From contig NZ_JBDPZC010000003.1 of assembly GCF_039872765.1 (NCBI RefSeq), positions 186,001 to 250,000 of the forward strand: a stretch of DNA of 64,000 nt. Direction: 5' to 3'. Shown here in pieces: positions 47,574-56,662 of this stretch. The first letter of the stretch is position 1. Each line of letters begins with the position of its first letter. Under the pieces are notes generated by a model, which was not told the origin of the DNA, did no database searches, and was given only the letters and a program-made list of their open reading frames with translations. This stretch comes from Roseateles_B flavus. GTDB taxonomy: Bacteria; Pseudomonadota; Gammaproteobacteria; Burkholderiales; Burkholderiaceae_C. The position numbers and the translations under genes were made by a program.

Positions 47574-47948
47574 CGCGTGTGTCGGCAGCACCTGCTCATC
47601 GAGCCGGCCATGGTGTTCAACAGTGTTCTAACGGAGGGCCTGGGGCCCGGGGGCAAACATCAGCTCATGCCGCTGTAGCAGGTCCCGGATGTGCGGCAGG
47701 CGGTGCGCGGCGGCGAAGGCCGCCTCCACATCTGGCGCATTCAGGAACATGGTCAGTCCAGCAACTCGGACGGCGAAACTCTCTCTCGCCCTCAGGCGCC
47801 GATCGCCCCTCACGGACGATCACCAGCCACCTGCTCGAAATGGGTCAGGCCCTACCGGATCCCGCGCATTGCCCTGCAAGGCGCCGGACCGAGGGCTGTT
47901 CACCCAAGCTCTGCGCGCACATTGTACCCTGCCCGCCGCACCTGCCCC
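47574..47948. other. 375-base gap between rluD and scpB with a small unconfirmed ORF
   Basis: No recognisable gene. On the minus strand a frame ending at 47628 encodes MFLNAPDVEAAFAAAHRLPH... (40 codons from an ATG at 47750). Its codons have the G/C third-base bias of local genes, but it lacks a good ribosome binding site and any family I know. It may be a small protein, or the remnant of a gene. In many relatives a laccase-domain gene (pgeF) follows rluD; it is not present here. Confidence 0.3.
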
Positions 47949-48977
47949 TCAGAGAGCCGGCGCAGGAAATCCGGCACGCTGCCAGGCCTGGGCAAGATCC
48001 GCAGGCAACGGCGCCAGGAGGACCATCGCCGCCCCCGTCATGGGATGCTCGAAACTCAGCTTGGCCGCGTGCAGCGCCTGGCGCTCCAGGCCCAGGGCGG
48101 GCGCGCCGCCGTACAAGGCATCGGCCACCAGGGCATAGCCCTTCCAGGACAGGTGGACGCGGATCTGATGGGTGCGGCCGGTATGCAGCACGCAGTGCAC
48201 CGCGCTCATCCAGGGCGCGTCTGGGGTGTGGGCCAGCGGGAAGACGTCGGTCTGCGCCGGCTTGCCGCCGGGCACCACCGCCATCTTGACGCGCGATGCC
48301 GGGTCTCGCCGCATCGGCGCATCGACGTGCAGCGGCGCGGTCAGGCGACCGTGGCACAGAGCCAGGTACTCGCGATGCACCTGGCGGTCGGCGATCATGC
48401 GGGACAGCGCGACGGTCGCCTCCAGCGTCTTGCCCACCACCATCAGGCCCGAGGTGTCCTTGTCGAGCCGGTGGACGATGCCCGCGCGCGGCAGCTGCGC
48501 AGCCTGGGCATGGTGTGCCAGCAAGCCGTTCATCAGCGTGCCGGACCAGTTGCCCGGCGCCGGGTGCACGACCAGGCCCACCGGCTTGTTGACGACCATC
48601 AGGTGCGCATCCTCGTACAGGATGTCCAGCGCCATGGGCTCGGCGCGGAAGGCCTGGCTTTCCTCGGTGGGCTGAAGCTCCACGCGCACCCGCTGGCCCG
48701 CCAGCACCTTGCGCGAGGCCGTCGTCTGCACCTGGCCCTGCACACTCACCAGCCCGCGCTCGATCAGGCCCTGCAGATGGCTGCGCGAGAACTCCGGCGC
48801 CATGCCGACGACGAACTTGTCCAGCCGCTGCCCCTGGGCCTCGCGCTCCACCCGCGACTCACGGACCTCCACCTCCGAGGCGCCCGCATCCTCCGGCGCA
48901 TCGCCCTCAGGATCGAGGGCGTCGACGCCGAGTTCGATACCGGGCGTGGCTTTCAGGTCCACCAAAGCCTGAACCAT
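47949..48977 (-). CDS. rluD: 23S rRNA pseudouridine synthase RluD
   Basis: A 342-residue synthase that makes the three pseudouridines of helix 69 in 23S rRNA. The S4 domain is GQRLDKFVVGMAPEFSRSHL and the catalytic motif HRLDKDTSGLMVVGKT is intact. A poorly conserved acidic N-terminal extension of about 45 residues precedes the S4 domain. The ATG (48975-48977) follows AAAGGAG and shares its bases with the TATAAT box of the divergent bamD promoter. rluD divergent from bamD is the standard arrangement. Confidence 0.94.
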   Translation of the reverse strand: MVQALVDLKATPGIELGVDALDPEGDAPEDAGASEVEVRESRVEREAQGQRLDKFVVGMAPEFSRSHLQGLIERGLVSVQGQVQTTASRKVLAGQRVRVELQPTEESQAFRAEPMALDILYEDAHLMVVNKPVGLVVHPAPGNWSGTLMNGLLAHHAQAAQLPRAGIVHRLDKDTSGLMVVGKTLEATVALSRMIADRQVHREYLALCHGRLTAPLHVDAPMRRDPASRVKMAVVPGGKPAQTDVFPLAHTPDAPWMSAVHCVLHTGRTHQIRVHLSWKGYALVADALYGGAPALGLERQALHAAKLSFEHPMTGAAMVLLAPLPADLAQAWQRAGFPAPAL

Positions 48978-48982
48978 ATAAT
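48977..48982 (+). promoter_or_regulatory. Consensus -10 of bamD promoter
   Basis: TATAAT, a perfect consensus -10 on the plus strand 50 bases before the bamD ATG. The -35 region within rluD is poor (TTTCAG at 48951-48956 with a 20-base gap). The box overlaps the first base of the rluD start codon on the other strand. Confidence 0.5.
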
Positions 48983-49033
48983 CGGCGCTCCTTTTTCAGA
49001 TGGGCTGGCGCCTGAGCGCCTGGCCAATGGACC

Positions 49034-49912
49034 ATGATGGATTTCCTGGGGAAGCGTCACCCGACGCAGAGCGGTTCCGTGCCTGTGCTGTCCGCGGACA
49101 GGCCCGCCCGTCGGCTCAACGCCGTGCCCGCCCGAGTGCTGGCGGGCAGCCTGGTGCTGGCCCTGGCCGCCTGCTCGTCCCCCTTCAAGGAGGATCCCAA
49201 TTCACAGGCCAGCCTGGACAAATTGTACTCAGAGGCCAAGGAAGACCTGGCCACCGGCGGCTACGACCGGGCCATCAAGGGCCTGGAAAAGATCGAGGGC
49301 CGTGCGGCCGGTACGGTACTCGCCCAGCAGGCGCAGCTGGACATCGCCTGGGCCTACTACAAGAGCGGCGAGCGAGCCCAGGCCATCAGTGCCCTGGACC
49401 GCTTCATCAAGCTCAATCCCTCCAGCCCGGCCATGGACTACGCCCTTTACATGAAGGGCACCGTCAACTTCAACGAGGACATGGGCCTCTTCGGCCGCCT
49501 GGCCAGCCAGGACGTGGCCGAGCGTGACCAGCAAGCCTCGCGCGATGCGCTGCTGGCCTTCCGCCAGCTGGTCGAGCAGTTCCCGGACTCGAAGTACGCC
49601 GAGGACGCGGCCGTCCGCGTCGACTTCATCACCAACACCCTGGCAGCCTACGAGGTCCACGTCGCCCGCTACTACTTCAACCGCGGCGCCTATGTGGCAG
49701 CGGCCAACCGCGCCCAATCCGCGGTGAAGGAGTTCGAGACGGCCCCCGCCGCCGAGGAGGCGCTGTCCATCATGGTCCGCAGCTACGAGCAGCTGGGCCT
49801 GCCCAAGCTGCGTGACGACGCCGAGCGCGTGCTGCGCAAGAGCTTCCCGCAGAGCCAGTACCTGGCCGGCAACGAGCGCGTGGCCAAGAAGCCCTGGTGG
49901 AAGCTCTGGTAA
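49034..49912 (+). CDS. bamD: Outer membrane assembly lipoprotein BamD
   Basis: A 292-residue essential lipoprotein of the BAM complex. The N-terminal ~30 residues are charged, followed by a hydrophobic signal segment and the lipobox LAAC with Cys47. The body consists of TPR repeats (EDLATGGYDRAIKGLEKIEGR, QAQLDIAWAYYKSGERAQAI). Paired ATG codons at 49034 and 49037 start it; no strong ribosome binding site is seen. With BamA and BamB it is the third BAM subunit in this window. A strong terminator follows. Confidence 0.95.
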   Translation: MMDFLGKRHPTQSGSVPVLSADRPARRLNAVPARVLAGSLVLALAACSSPFKEDPNSQASLDKLYSEAKEDLATGGYDRAIKGLEKIEGRAAGTVLAQQAQLDIAWAYYKSGERAQAISALDRFIKLNPSSPAMDYALYMKGTVNFNEDMGLFGRLASQDVAERDQQASRDALLAFRQLVEQFPDSKYAEDAAVRVDFITNTLAAYEVHVARYYFNRGAYVAAANRAQSAVKEFETAPAAEEALSIMVRSYEQLGLPKLRDDAERVLRKSFPQSQYLAGNERVAKKPWWKLW

Positions 49913-49935
49913 CACCCAGGACGCCCGCCCGCAAG

Positions 49936-49967
49936 GCGCATGCAGCGAAAGCCGCATGCGCTTTTTT
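49936..49967 (+). terminator. Terminator of bamD
   Basis: GCGCATGC (49936-49943) pairs with GCATGCGC (49954-49961), with an inner GC-GAAA-GC tetraloop, followed by TTTTTT. A textbook intrinsic terminator. Confidence 0.85.
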
Positions 49968-50033
49968 CATGGCCGGGACGCACGCTGGCTCAGCGCATGA
50001 GCCAGGGCTGACGCAGGCGCAGCGCCTGTGGAT

Positions 50034-52244
50034 TCAGGCCCCCGTCCAGGCCGCGACCAGCGCTGCAGGCCCACGCTCGGCGGCCAGCCCGCGCAGCCAG
50101 CTCAGCGCCTCGCCCTCGTTGGCCACCGGCGTCATGGGCGGCAGGGCCGCGCGCAGCCGCCGGCCGTAGTTCATGCCGGCCATGCGTGGGTCGCAGACGA
50201 CCAGCAGCCCCTTGTCCGTCTCCGTGCGGATCAGCCGTCCTCCGCCCTGCTTGAGGGCGATCGCGGCCTCGGCGATGAAGTAGTCGGCAAAGGCATTGCG
50301 GCCCTCACGCTCCAGGCGCTGCACCCGCGCCTCCACCAGCGGATCGTTGGGCGGGGGGAAGGGCAGTTTGTCGATCAGCACGCACTGCAGCGCATCGCCC
50401 GGCACGTCGATGCCCTCCCAGAAGCTGGCCGAGCCCACGAGCACCGCGCGGGGATCTTCCATGAACTGCTGCAGCAGCATGCGCTTGGGAATGGCGCCCT
50501 GCACCAGCACCTTCAGCGGCGCCCCCAGGGCCTCCAGCTCGGTCTTCAGCGCATCGCCGATCACCTGCAGGGCGCGCAGCGTGGTGGTCAGCACGAAGCA
50601 GCGGCCTCCCAGCGCCTGCGCGCAGCGTGCGGCCAGCACGGCCACGCTGGCCGAGTGATGCGGCTCGGACGGCTTGGGGAAACCGCGCGGCACATAGAGC
50701 CGCGCGTGATTGGGGTAGTCGAAGGGGCTGCCCACGCGCAGCACCCGTGCGTCCGTCAGCCCCGAGGACTCGGTGAACCAGCTCAGGCGCTCGTCGTCCC
50801 CCAGGGTGGCTGAGGTGAAGATCCAGGCCTTGGGCGAGTCCTTCAGCTGCTCCTGCATGGCCTCGCGGATGTCCAGGGGCGACTCCACCAGCCTCGCCTG
50901 ATGCGGGCTGATGTCGATCCAGCGCACCGCACCCGGCGCCGGGTCCAGCGAGAAGGCATGGGCGCGCTCAGAAAGCTGCCGGGCGCGCTCGATCAGGCGC
51001 AGGAAGTCCGGCGAGCCGTTCTCCACGGCGGCCAGCGCCTCGGCGGCCTCGTCCGCCGCGCAGGCGACCTCGGCCAGCGCGGCGGCGAAGCCCACCTGCC
51101 CCGCCCGTTCGTTCCAGCGCAGCTTGATCAGGCCGCGCAGGTCCTTGAGCGGCCCCGCGCAGACCAGGCGCAACTCGCGTGCCGCCTTCTCCAGGTGGCC
51201 ATGCAGGGACTGCCAGTCCATCGTGCCGCGCGCTTCGGTGAGCCCCAGGGCCAGCATGTCACGCGCAAAGTCGATCAGCTGCGAGGTGCCCAGGTTCTGG
51301 CCGAGGAACTGCACGCCGGCCTCGGTTAGCTGATGAGCTTCGTCGAACACGGCGACGTCGACGCTGGGCAGCAGCTCGGCCACGCCGCTGTCGCGCAGGG
51401 CCATGTCGGCGAAGAAGAGGTGGTGGTTGACGACGGCGATGTCGGCCTCCATGGCCTCACGCCTGGCCTTGACGACGAAGCACGAGCTCCACTGCGGGCA
51501 TTCGCTGCCCAGGCAGTTCTCCCGCGTCGAACTGACGATGGGGATGACGGGCGAGCGCTCGTCCAGACCGTCCAGCTCGGCGAAGTCACCGGTGCGCGTC
51601 TGCTGCGCCCAGCGCTCCACGCGTGCCAGGGCCAGCACGGCGCGGCGGTCGGGCAGCTCGGCACCATGCCGCGCGTACTCGAGGCGATGCAGGCACAGAT
51701 AGCTGCCACGCCCCTTCAGCAGGGCGATACGGGCCGGCACGGAGAGCGCCGCGCACAGCCGCGGCAGGTCGCGCAGGAAGAGCTGGTCCTGCAGGCTCTT
51801 GGTCGCGGTGCTGATCAGGGCCCGCCCGCCGCTGAGCAGGGCCGGCACGAGGTAAGCGAAGGTCTTGCCCACGCCGGTGCCCGCCTCGACCACCAGGCTT
51901 TCCCGCCGCGCGATCGCACGGGCCACGGCCTGCGTCATGGCCAGCTGGGGCTCGCGGGGGCTGTAGCCGGCGTCGGCGCGCGACAGCGAACCGCCCCGGT
52001 CGAAGGCGGCCTGCACCCATTGCTCCAGCTCGCTGGGCGGGGTGGTGTCGGTGGCGGGGGTGTCCGGGTCCGGGGAGCTCAAGAGCGTGGCGTCGTCTGG
52101 GTCAGGCGCGGGGCCCGGGGCATGGGGAAGTGGTGAGGAGCGATGCAAACGAGACGGCAACTTCCGGCCCGCCTGACATGACAGCAGGCCCGCGCGTCGC
52201 TCATGCCGGCTCGTCGGGCTCGCTGGCCTGCTCCAGGCGGGCAA
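50034..52244 (-). CDS. DinG/YoaA-type ATP-dependent DNA helicase
   Basis: An XPD-like superfamily 2 helicase of up to 736 residues. The P-loop AGTGVGKT lies at about 121-128 of the longest frame and the Walker B VAVFDEAHQLTEAG follows. Four cysteines (in SYLCLHR and NCLGSECPQWSSC) match the iron-sulfur cluster of the family. It probably resolves damaged or R-loop-containing DNA; YoaA versus DinG cannot be decided here. The frame starts at a TTG (52242-52244) inside the upstream ydcH-like gene, and homologues suggest the conserved part begins near residue 70, so a downstream TTG (52080-52082) is an alternative. Start uncertain. Confidence 0.9.
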   Translation of the reverse strand: MPAWSRPASPTSRHERRAGLLSCQAGRKLPSRLHRSSPLPHAPGPAPDPDDATLLSSPDPDTPATDTTPPSELEQWVQAAFDRGGSLSRADAGYSPREPQLAMTQAVARAIARRESLVVEAGTGVGKTFAYLVPALLSGGRALISTATKSLQDQLFLRDLPRLCAALSVPARIALLKGRGSYLCLHRLEYARHGAELPDRRAVLALARVERWAQQTRTGDFAELDGLDERSPVIPIVSSTRENCLGSECPQWSSCFVVKARREAMEADIAVVNHHLFFADMALRDSGVAELLPSVDVAVFDEAHQLTEAGVQFLGQNLGTSQLIDFARDMLALGLTEARGTMDWQSLHGHLEKAARELRLVCAGPLKDLRGLIKLRWNERAGQVGFAAALAEVACAADEAAEALAAVENGSPDFLRLIERARQLSERAHAFSLDPAPGAVRWIDISPHQARLVESPLDIREAMQEQLKDSPKAWIFTSATLGDDERLSWFTESSGLTDARVLRVGSPFDYPNHARLYVPRGFPKPSEPHHSASVAVLAARCAQALGGRCFVLTTTLRALQVIGDALKTELEALGAPLKVLVQGAIPKRMLLQQFMEDPRAVLVGSASFWEGIDVPGDALQCVLIDKLPFPPPNDPLVEARVQRLEREGRNAFADYFIAEAAIALKQGGGRLIRTETDKGLLVVCDPRMAGMNYGRRLRAALPPMTPVANEGEALSWLRGLAAERGPAALVAAWTGA

Positions 52245-52404
52245 TCCGATCCTTCAGGGCCAGGCGGCGCTTCTTCAGGCGCTGCAGCTGCAGTTCGTCC
52301 AGCGGCAGCATGCCCGAGGCGCGATCGATGAGACCGTCAAGATCCGCATGCTCCATCCGCAACTCGATCAATTGGCGTGACAGGGAGTGAAGATCTGCGT
52401 CCAT
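52201..52404 (-). CDS. YdcH/DUF465 family small coiled-coil protein
   Basis: A 67-residue charged helical protein, MDADLHSLSRQLIELRMEHADLD... with LQRLKKRRLALKDRIARLE, the DUF465 pattern. Function is unknown. A perfect TATAAT lies 68 bases upstream on the same strand. The helicase frame overlaps its 3' end, so the two are probably cotranscribed. Confidence 0.88.
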   Translation of the reverse strand: MDADLHSLSRQLIELRMEHADLDGLIDRASGMLPLDELQLQRLKKRRLALKDRIARLEQASEPDEPA

Positions 52405-52471
52405 TTGTGGAGAACCCGGGGGGATGGGCCCGCGAATCGCTTCCGAGGCGCCGGTCCGGCCTTCATTCCCG

Positions 52472-52479
52472 ATTATAGT
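52472..52479. promoter_or_regulatory. Overlapping divergent -10 boxes
   Basis: On the minus strand TATAAT (52472-52477) is a perfect -10 toward the ydcH-like gene. On the plus strand TATAGT (52474-52479) could serve the PP2C gene. Neither has a good -35, and the boxes overlap by four bases, so use would be mutually exclusive. Confidence 0.4.
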
Positions 52480-52504
52480 TTTGGGCAAACTCGCCCGAGA
52501 CCGC

Positions 52505-53269
52505 ATGAGCCGCAACCCTGGATTTCGACTGAACGCCGCCACCGGCATCCACCGGGGTGACCGCACGTACCAGCAGGACCAGGTCCAGGTCATCAGCCAC
52601 CCGCGCATTGCGGGCTGCGTGCTGGCGGTGCTGGCGGACGGCATGGGCGGCAAGAGCGGCGGGCGCAAGGCCGCCGACCAGGTCGTGCTGACGGCCCAGC
52701 AGCTCTTCGAGCGCTTCTCCCCGGAAGACGAGAACCCGGCCGACCTGCTGCGCCAGATCGCCGACGAGGCCCACCTGATGATCAAGCTGACGGCCATCTC
52801 CGCCGAGGAGGAGCCGCACAGCACCATCGCCGCCTACCTGATCACGCCGGACCGCCGCTGCCACTGGCTGCATACCGGCGATTCGCGCATCTACTTTTTC
52901 CGTGGCCCCAACATGCTCAAACGAACGCTGGACCACTCCTATGTCCAGCGCCTGGTCGACGAAGGCAAGATCAGCGAGAGCGAGGCCTCGACCCATCCGC
53001 AGTCCAATCTGCTGACCGGCTGCCTGGGCACCGTGCAGGACCCCACGCCGACGGGCGACGTCATCGGCCCGCTGGAGCCGGGCGACTGCCTGATGGCCTG
53101 CAGCGACGGCCTGTGGCACTACTTCAATCCGCGCGAACTGGGCACCGTGCTGCACAGCCTGCCCCCGCGCGAGGCGGCCGAGCTGCTGCTCAACAAGGCC
53201 CGGCAGCGGGCCCATGGCAGTGGGGACAACCTCTCCCTGGCCGTGGTCCGGATCGAACCCCTGGGCTGA
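52505..53269 (+). CDS. PP2C-family serine/threonine protein phosphatase
   Basis: A 254-residue metal-dependent phosphatase. Motifs in order: GDRTYQQDQ (about 18-26, where most relatives have RxxNED), LADGMGGKSGG with Asp45, HTGDSRIYFFR, CSDGLWHYF and the C-terminal GSGDNLSLAVVRI. Metal-binding aspartates are present. It probably dephosphorylates Ser/Thr on proteins; no kinase gene lies nearby, so its substrate is unknown. The in-frame start at 52424 is possible, but the ATG at 52505 gives the family N-terminus. Confidence 0.9.
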   Translation: MSRNPGFRLNAATGIHRGDRTYQQDQVQVISHPRIAGCVLAVLADGMGGKSGGRKAADQVVLTAQQLFERFSPEDENPADLLRQIADEAHLMIKLTAISAEEEPHSTIAAYLITPDRRCHWLHTGDSRIYFFRGPNMLKRTLDHSYVQRLVDEGKISESEASTHPQSNLLTGCLGTVQDPTPTGDVIGPLEPGDCLMACSDGLWHYFNPRELGTVLHSLPPREAAELLLNKARQRAHGSGDNLSLAVVRIEPLG

Positions 53270-53275
53270 AGCCGC

Positions 53276-53899
53276 TCAGCGAGGCGCGGACGCCGCGCTC
53301 GGGGGAGGCAAGGGCGGCGCCAGCGGCTTGTGCAGGGCACGGTCCTGCAGGCGCTCCAGGGCCTCGCGGCGATGCGCCTCAGCCTTGCGGACGCGGCTCT
53401 GCTGGTCACGCGCCCGCTGCGCCGCGGCGGCTTCGTCCTGGCGCCGCAGCTTCTCCACATCGGGCACCGGGCGTGCCGGGCGCGAGGCCGCGGAGGCCGG
53501 CAGCGCCGCCTCGGCGCGAGGCTGAAGAGGCGGCGCCATCAGGGCTTCGCTGCGGCGCCTGGCCTCCAGCTGTGCCTGCTCCTGCGCCTTCTCGCGCAGG
53601 CGCTGGCGGCTCTCCGAGGCCCGCCGCTCGCGCTGGGCCAGGGACTCTGCCAGTTCCTCGTCCAGCAAGGGCTGCAGGGCCTGCTGGCGCGCGAGCCTGG
53701 CCTCCTGCTGGCAGTCGTTGACGGCGAAGCGGGCCTGGCAGTCCTGGACGGCCTGCTGGTAGCGCTGCTCGATCGCGCTGCGGGCTGCGCGGCGCTCATC
53801 CGCGCCGCGCTCACCAGCACTGGCGGCCACGCCGCAGCAGGCCAGCCAGAGGGCCAGGGCCAGGCGGGTGCAGCGGCGTTGTCGGGCAGCGGGGCTCAT
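53276..53899 (-). CDS. Unknown secreted coiled-coil protein
   Basis: A 207-residue protein with a Sec signal peptide (residues 1-28, cleavage after VAASA). The mature part has two cysteines nine residues apart (Cys54 and Cys63, in VQDCQARFAVNDCQQEA), then a long Arg/Gln/Glu/Ala-rich helix (about 65-120) and a Pro/Ala-rich C-terminus with a second helical stretch. The cysteine pair could form a periplasmic disulfide. Similar short secreted proteins occur in Burkholderiales without known function. Its ATG overlaps the zapE stop (ATGA), so it is expressed with zapE. Confidence 0.8.
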   Translation of the reverse strand: MSPAARQRRCTRLALALWLACCGVAASAGERGADERRAARSAIEQRYQQAVQDCQARFAVNDCQQEARLARQQALQPLLDEELAESLAQRERRASESRQRLREKAQEQAQLEARRRSEALMAPPLQPRAEAALPASAASRPARPVPDVEKLRRQDEAAAAQRARDQQSRVRKAEAHRREALERLQDRALHKPLAPPLPPPSAASAPR

Positions 53900-54996
53900 G
53901 TCAGCGAAGTATCCACTTCCCGGCGCTCCAGCTCCAGGTACTCGCGCGATTGCATTTCCTGCAAGCGGGACACCGTGCGCGGGAACTCATGCGCCAGCGG
54001 CCCTTCGGTGTAGAGCTGCTCGGGCGGCACCGCGGCCGAGATGACCAGCTTGCAGCGGCGGTCATAGAGCACGTCGACCAGCCAGGTGAAGCGCCGCGCC
54101 TCGCTGGCCAGGCGCACCGGCATTTCGGGCACGCCGGACAGGATCAGGGTGTGGAAACGCGAGGCCAGCTCGAGGTAGTCGTTCTGCGAGCGCGGGCCGC
54201 CACAGAGGGTCTGGAAGTCAAACCACACCACGCCGCCCGCACGGCGCCGTGAACGCAGCTCGCGGTGCTCGATGTGCAGCAGCGGGTCTTCGTCCTTGGC
54301 CTCGGCGAGGCTCTCGAAGGCATGCGTCAGCGCGGCATCGGCCTTGTCGTCCAGCGGGCAGTGGTAGAGCTCCACATGCTCCAGCGAGCGCTGGCGGTAG
54401 TCGGTGCCATGGTCGACGTTGATGACCTCCATCTTCTCCTTGAGCAGCTCGATGGCCGGCAGGATGCGGTCGCGGTGCAGGCCGTTGGGATAGAGGCCGT
54501 CCGGGTGGAAATTGGAGGTCGTGACGATGGACACGCGGTACTTGAACAGCGCGTCCAGCAGCCGGTGCAGGATCATCGCGTCCGTCACGTCGGCCACGTG
54601 GAACTCGTCGAAGCAGATCAGACGGAAGCGTTTGGCGATGCGTTTGCCCAGCTCGTCCAGCGGATCGGCGATGCCCTTGAGGTCCTGCAGCTCGCGGTGC
54701 ACCTCGCGCATGAACTCGTGGAAGTGCAGGCGGGTCTTGCGCGTGAGCGGCACGGCCTGGAAGAAGCAGTCCATGAGGAAGCTCTTGCCACGCCCCACGC
54801 CGCCGTACATGTAGACGCCACGCGGAATGGGCGGGCGTACCAGCAGCTTGGTGACGGCATTGCTGCGGCGGGCCTTGTAGTCCGCCCATTCATCCTGGCA
54901 GCGCTGCAGGGCCGCGATGGCCCGCAGTTGGGCCGGATCGGCCGTGAAGCCGCGTTCGGCCAGGGTCTGGTGGTAGAGCTCGGTGACGCTGCTCAT
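53896..54996 (-). CDS. zapE: Cell division protein ZapE (AFG1-like ATPase)
   Basis: A 366-residue AAA-like ATPase related to mitochondrial AFG1/LACE1. The P-loop GGVGRGKS lies at 65-72, Walker B ICFDEFHVADVTDAMIL around 130, and FQTLCGGPRSQNDYLELA near residue 260 is a family hallmark. In E. coli ZapE joins late division complexes and destabilises FtsZ polymers under stress. It lies downstream of lpdA, a frequent neighbour in Burkholderiales. Confidence 0.94.
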   Translation of the reverse strand: MSSVTELYHQTLAERGFTADPAQLRAIAALQRCQDEWADYKARRSNAVTKLLVRPPIPRGVYMYGGVGRGKSFLMDCFFQAVPLTRKTRLHFHEFMREVHRELQDLKGIADPLDELGKRIAKRFRLICFDEFHVADVTDAMILHRLLDALFKYRVSIVTTSNFHPDGLYPNGLHRDRILPAIELLKEKMEVINVDHGTDYRQRSLEHVELYHCPLDDKADAALTHAFESLAEAKDEDPLLHIEHRELRSRRRAGGVVWFDFQTLCGGPRSQNDYLELASRFHTLILSGVPEMPVRLASEARRFTWLVDVLYDRRCKLVISAAVPPEQLYTEGPLAHEFPRTVSRLQEMQSREYLELERREVDTSLT

Positions 54997-55020
54997 GGGT
55001 GCTCAGGCTACATCTCGTGA

Positions 55021-55046
55021 AAAGGGGCGACCGAGGCCGCCCCTTT
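55021..55046 (-). terminator. Terminator of lpdA
   Basis: AAAGGGGCG (55021-55029) pairs perfectly with CGCCCCTTT (55038-55046). On the minus strand the stem ends CCCCTTTTCACG. It separates the odh operon from zapE. Confidence 0.65.
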
Positions 55047-55069
55047 GAACCCGTGAATTCCGATCGGAA

Positions 55070-56500
<1,431 letters not shown>

Positions 56501-56525
56501 GTGTGTGTTCCTTGTCTCGCAACTG

Positions 56526-56644
56526 GCCCCACCGGTGCGGGGCGTAGCGAGCGGCCTCAGGGCTAGGCGCGGGTGCCAAGGCACCGGAGCGTAGCAGCGC
56601 TACGTGAGGATGCCGAGGACGGGACCCGCAACGACGCCCTGAGG
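56526..56644. repeat. Nested palindromic element between odhB and lpdA
   Basis: A cluster of exact inverted repeats. GCCCC/GGGGC lies at about 56526-56543. The outer pair CCTCAGGGC (56555-56563) and GCCCTGAGG (56636-56644) encloses GCGGGT/ACCCGC (56569-56574 and 56624-56629), GGTGCC-AA-GGCACC (56572-56585) and CGTAGC-AGC-GCTACG (56590-56604). It fills almost the entire gap between the two genes and could fold as one multibranched RNA. Confidence 0.65.
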
Positions 56645-56662
56645 ACGCGCAGTAGCCCTTGA

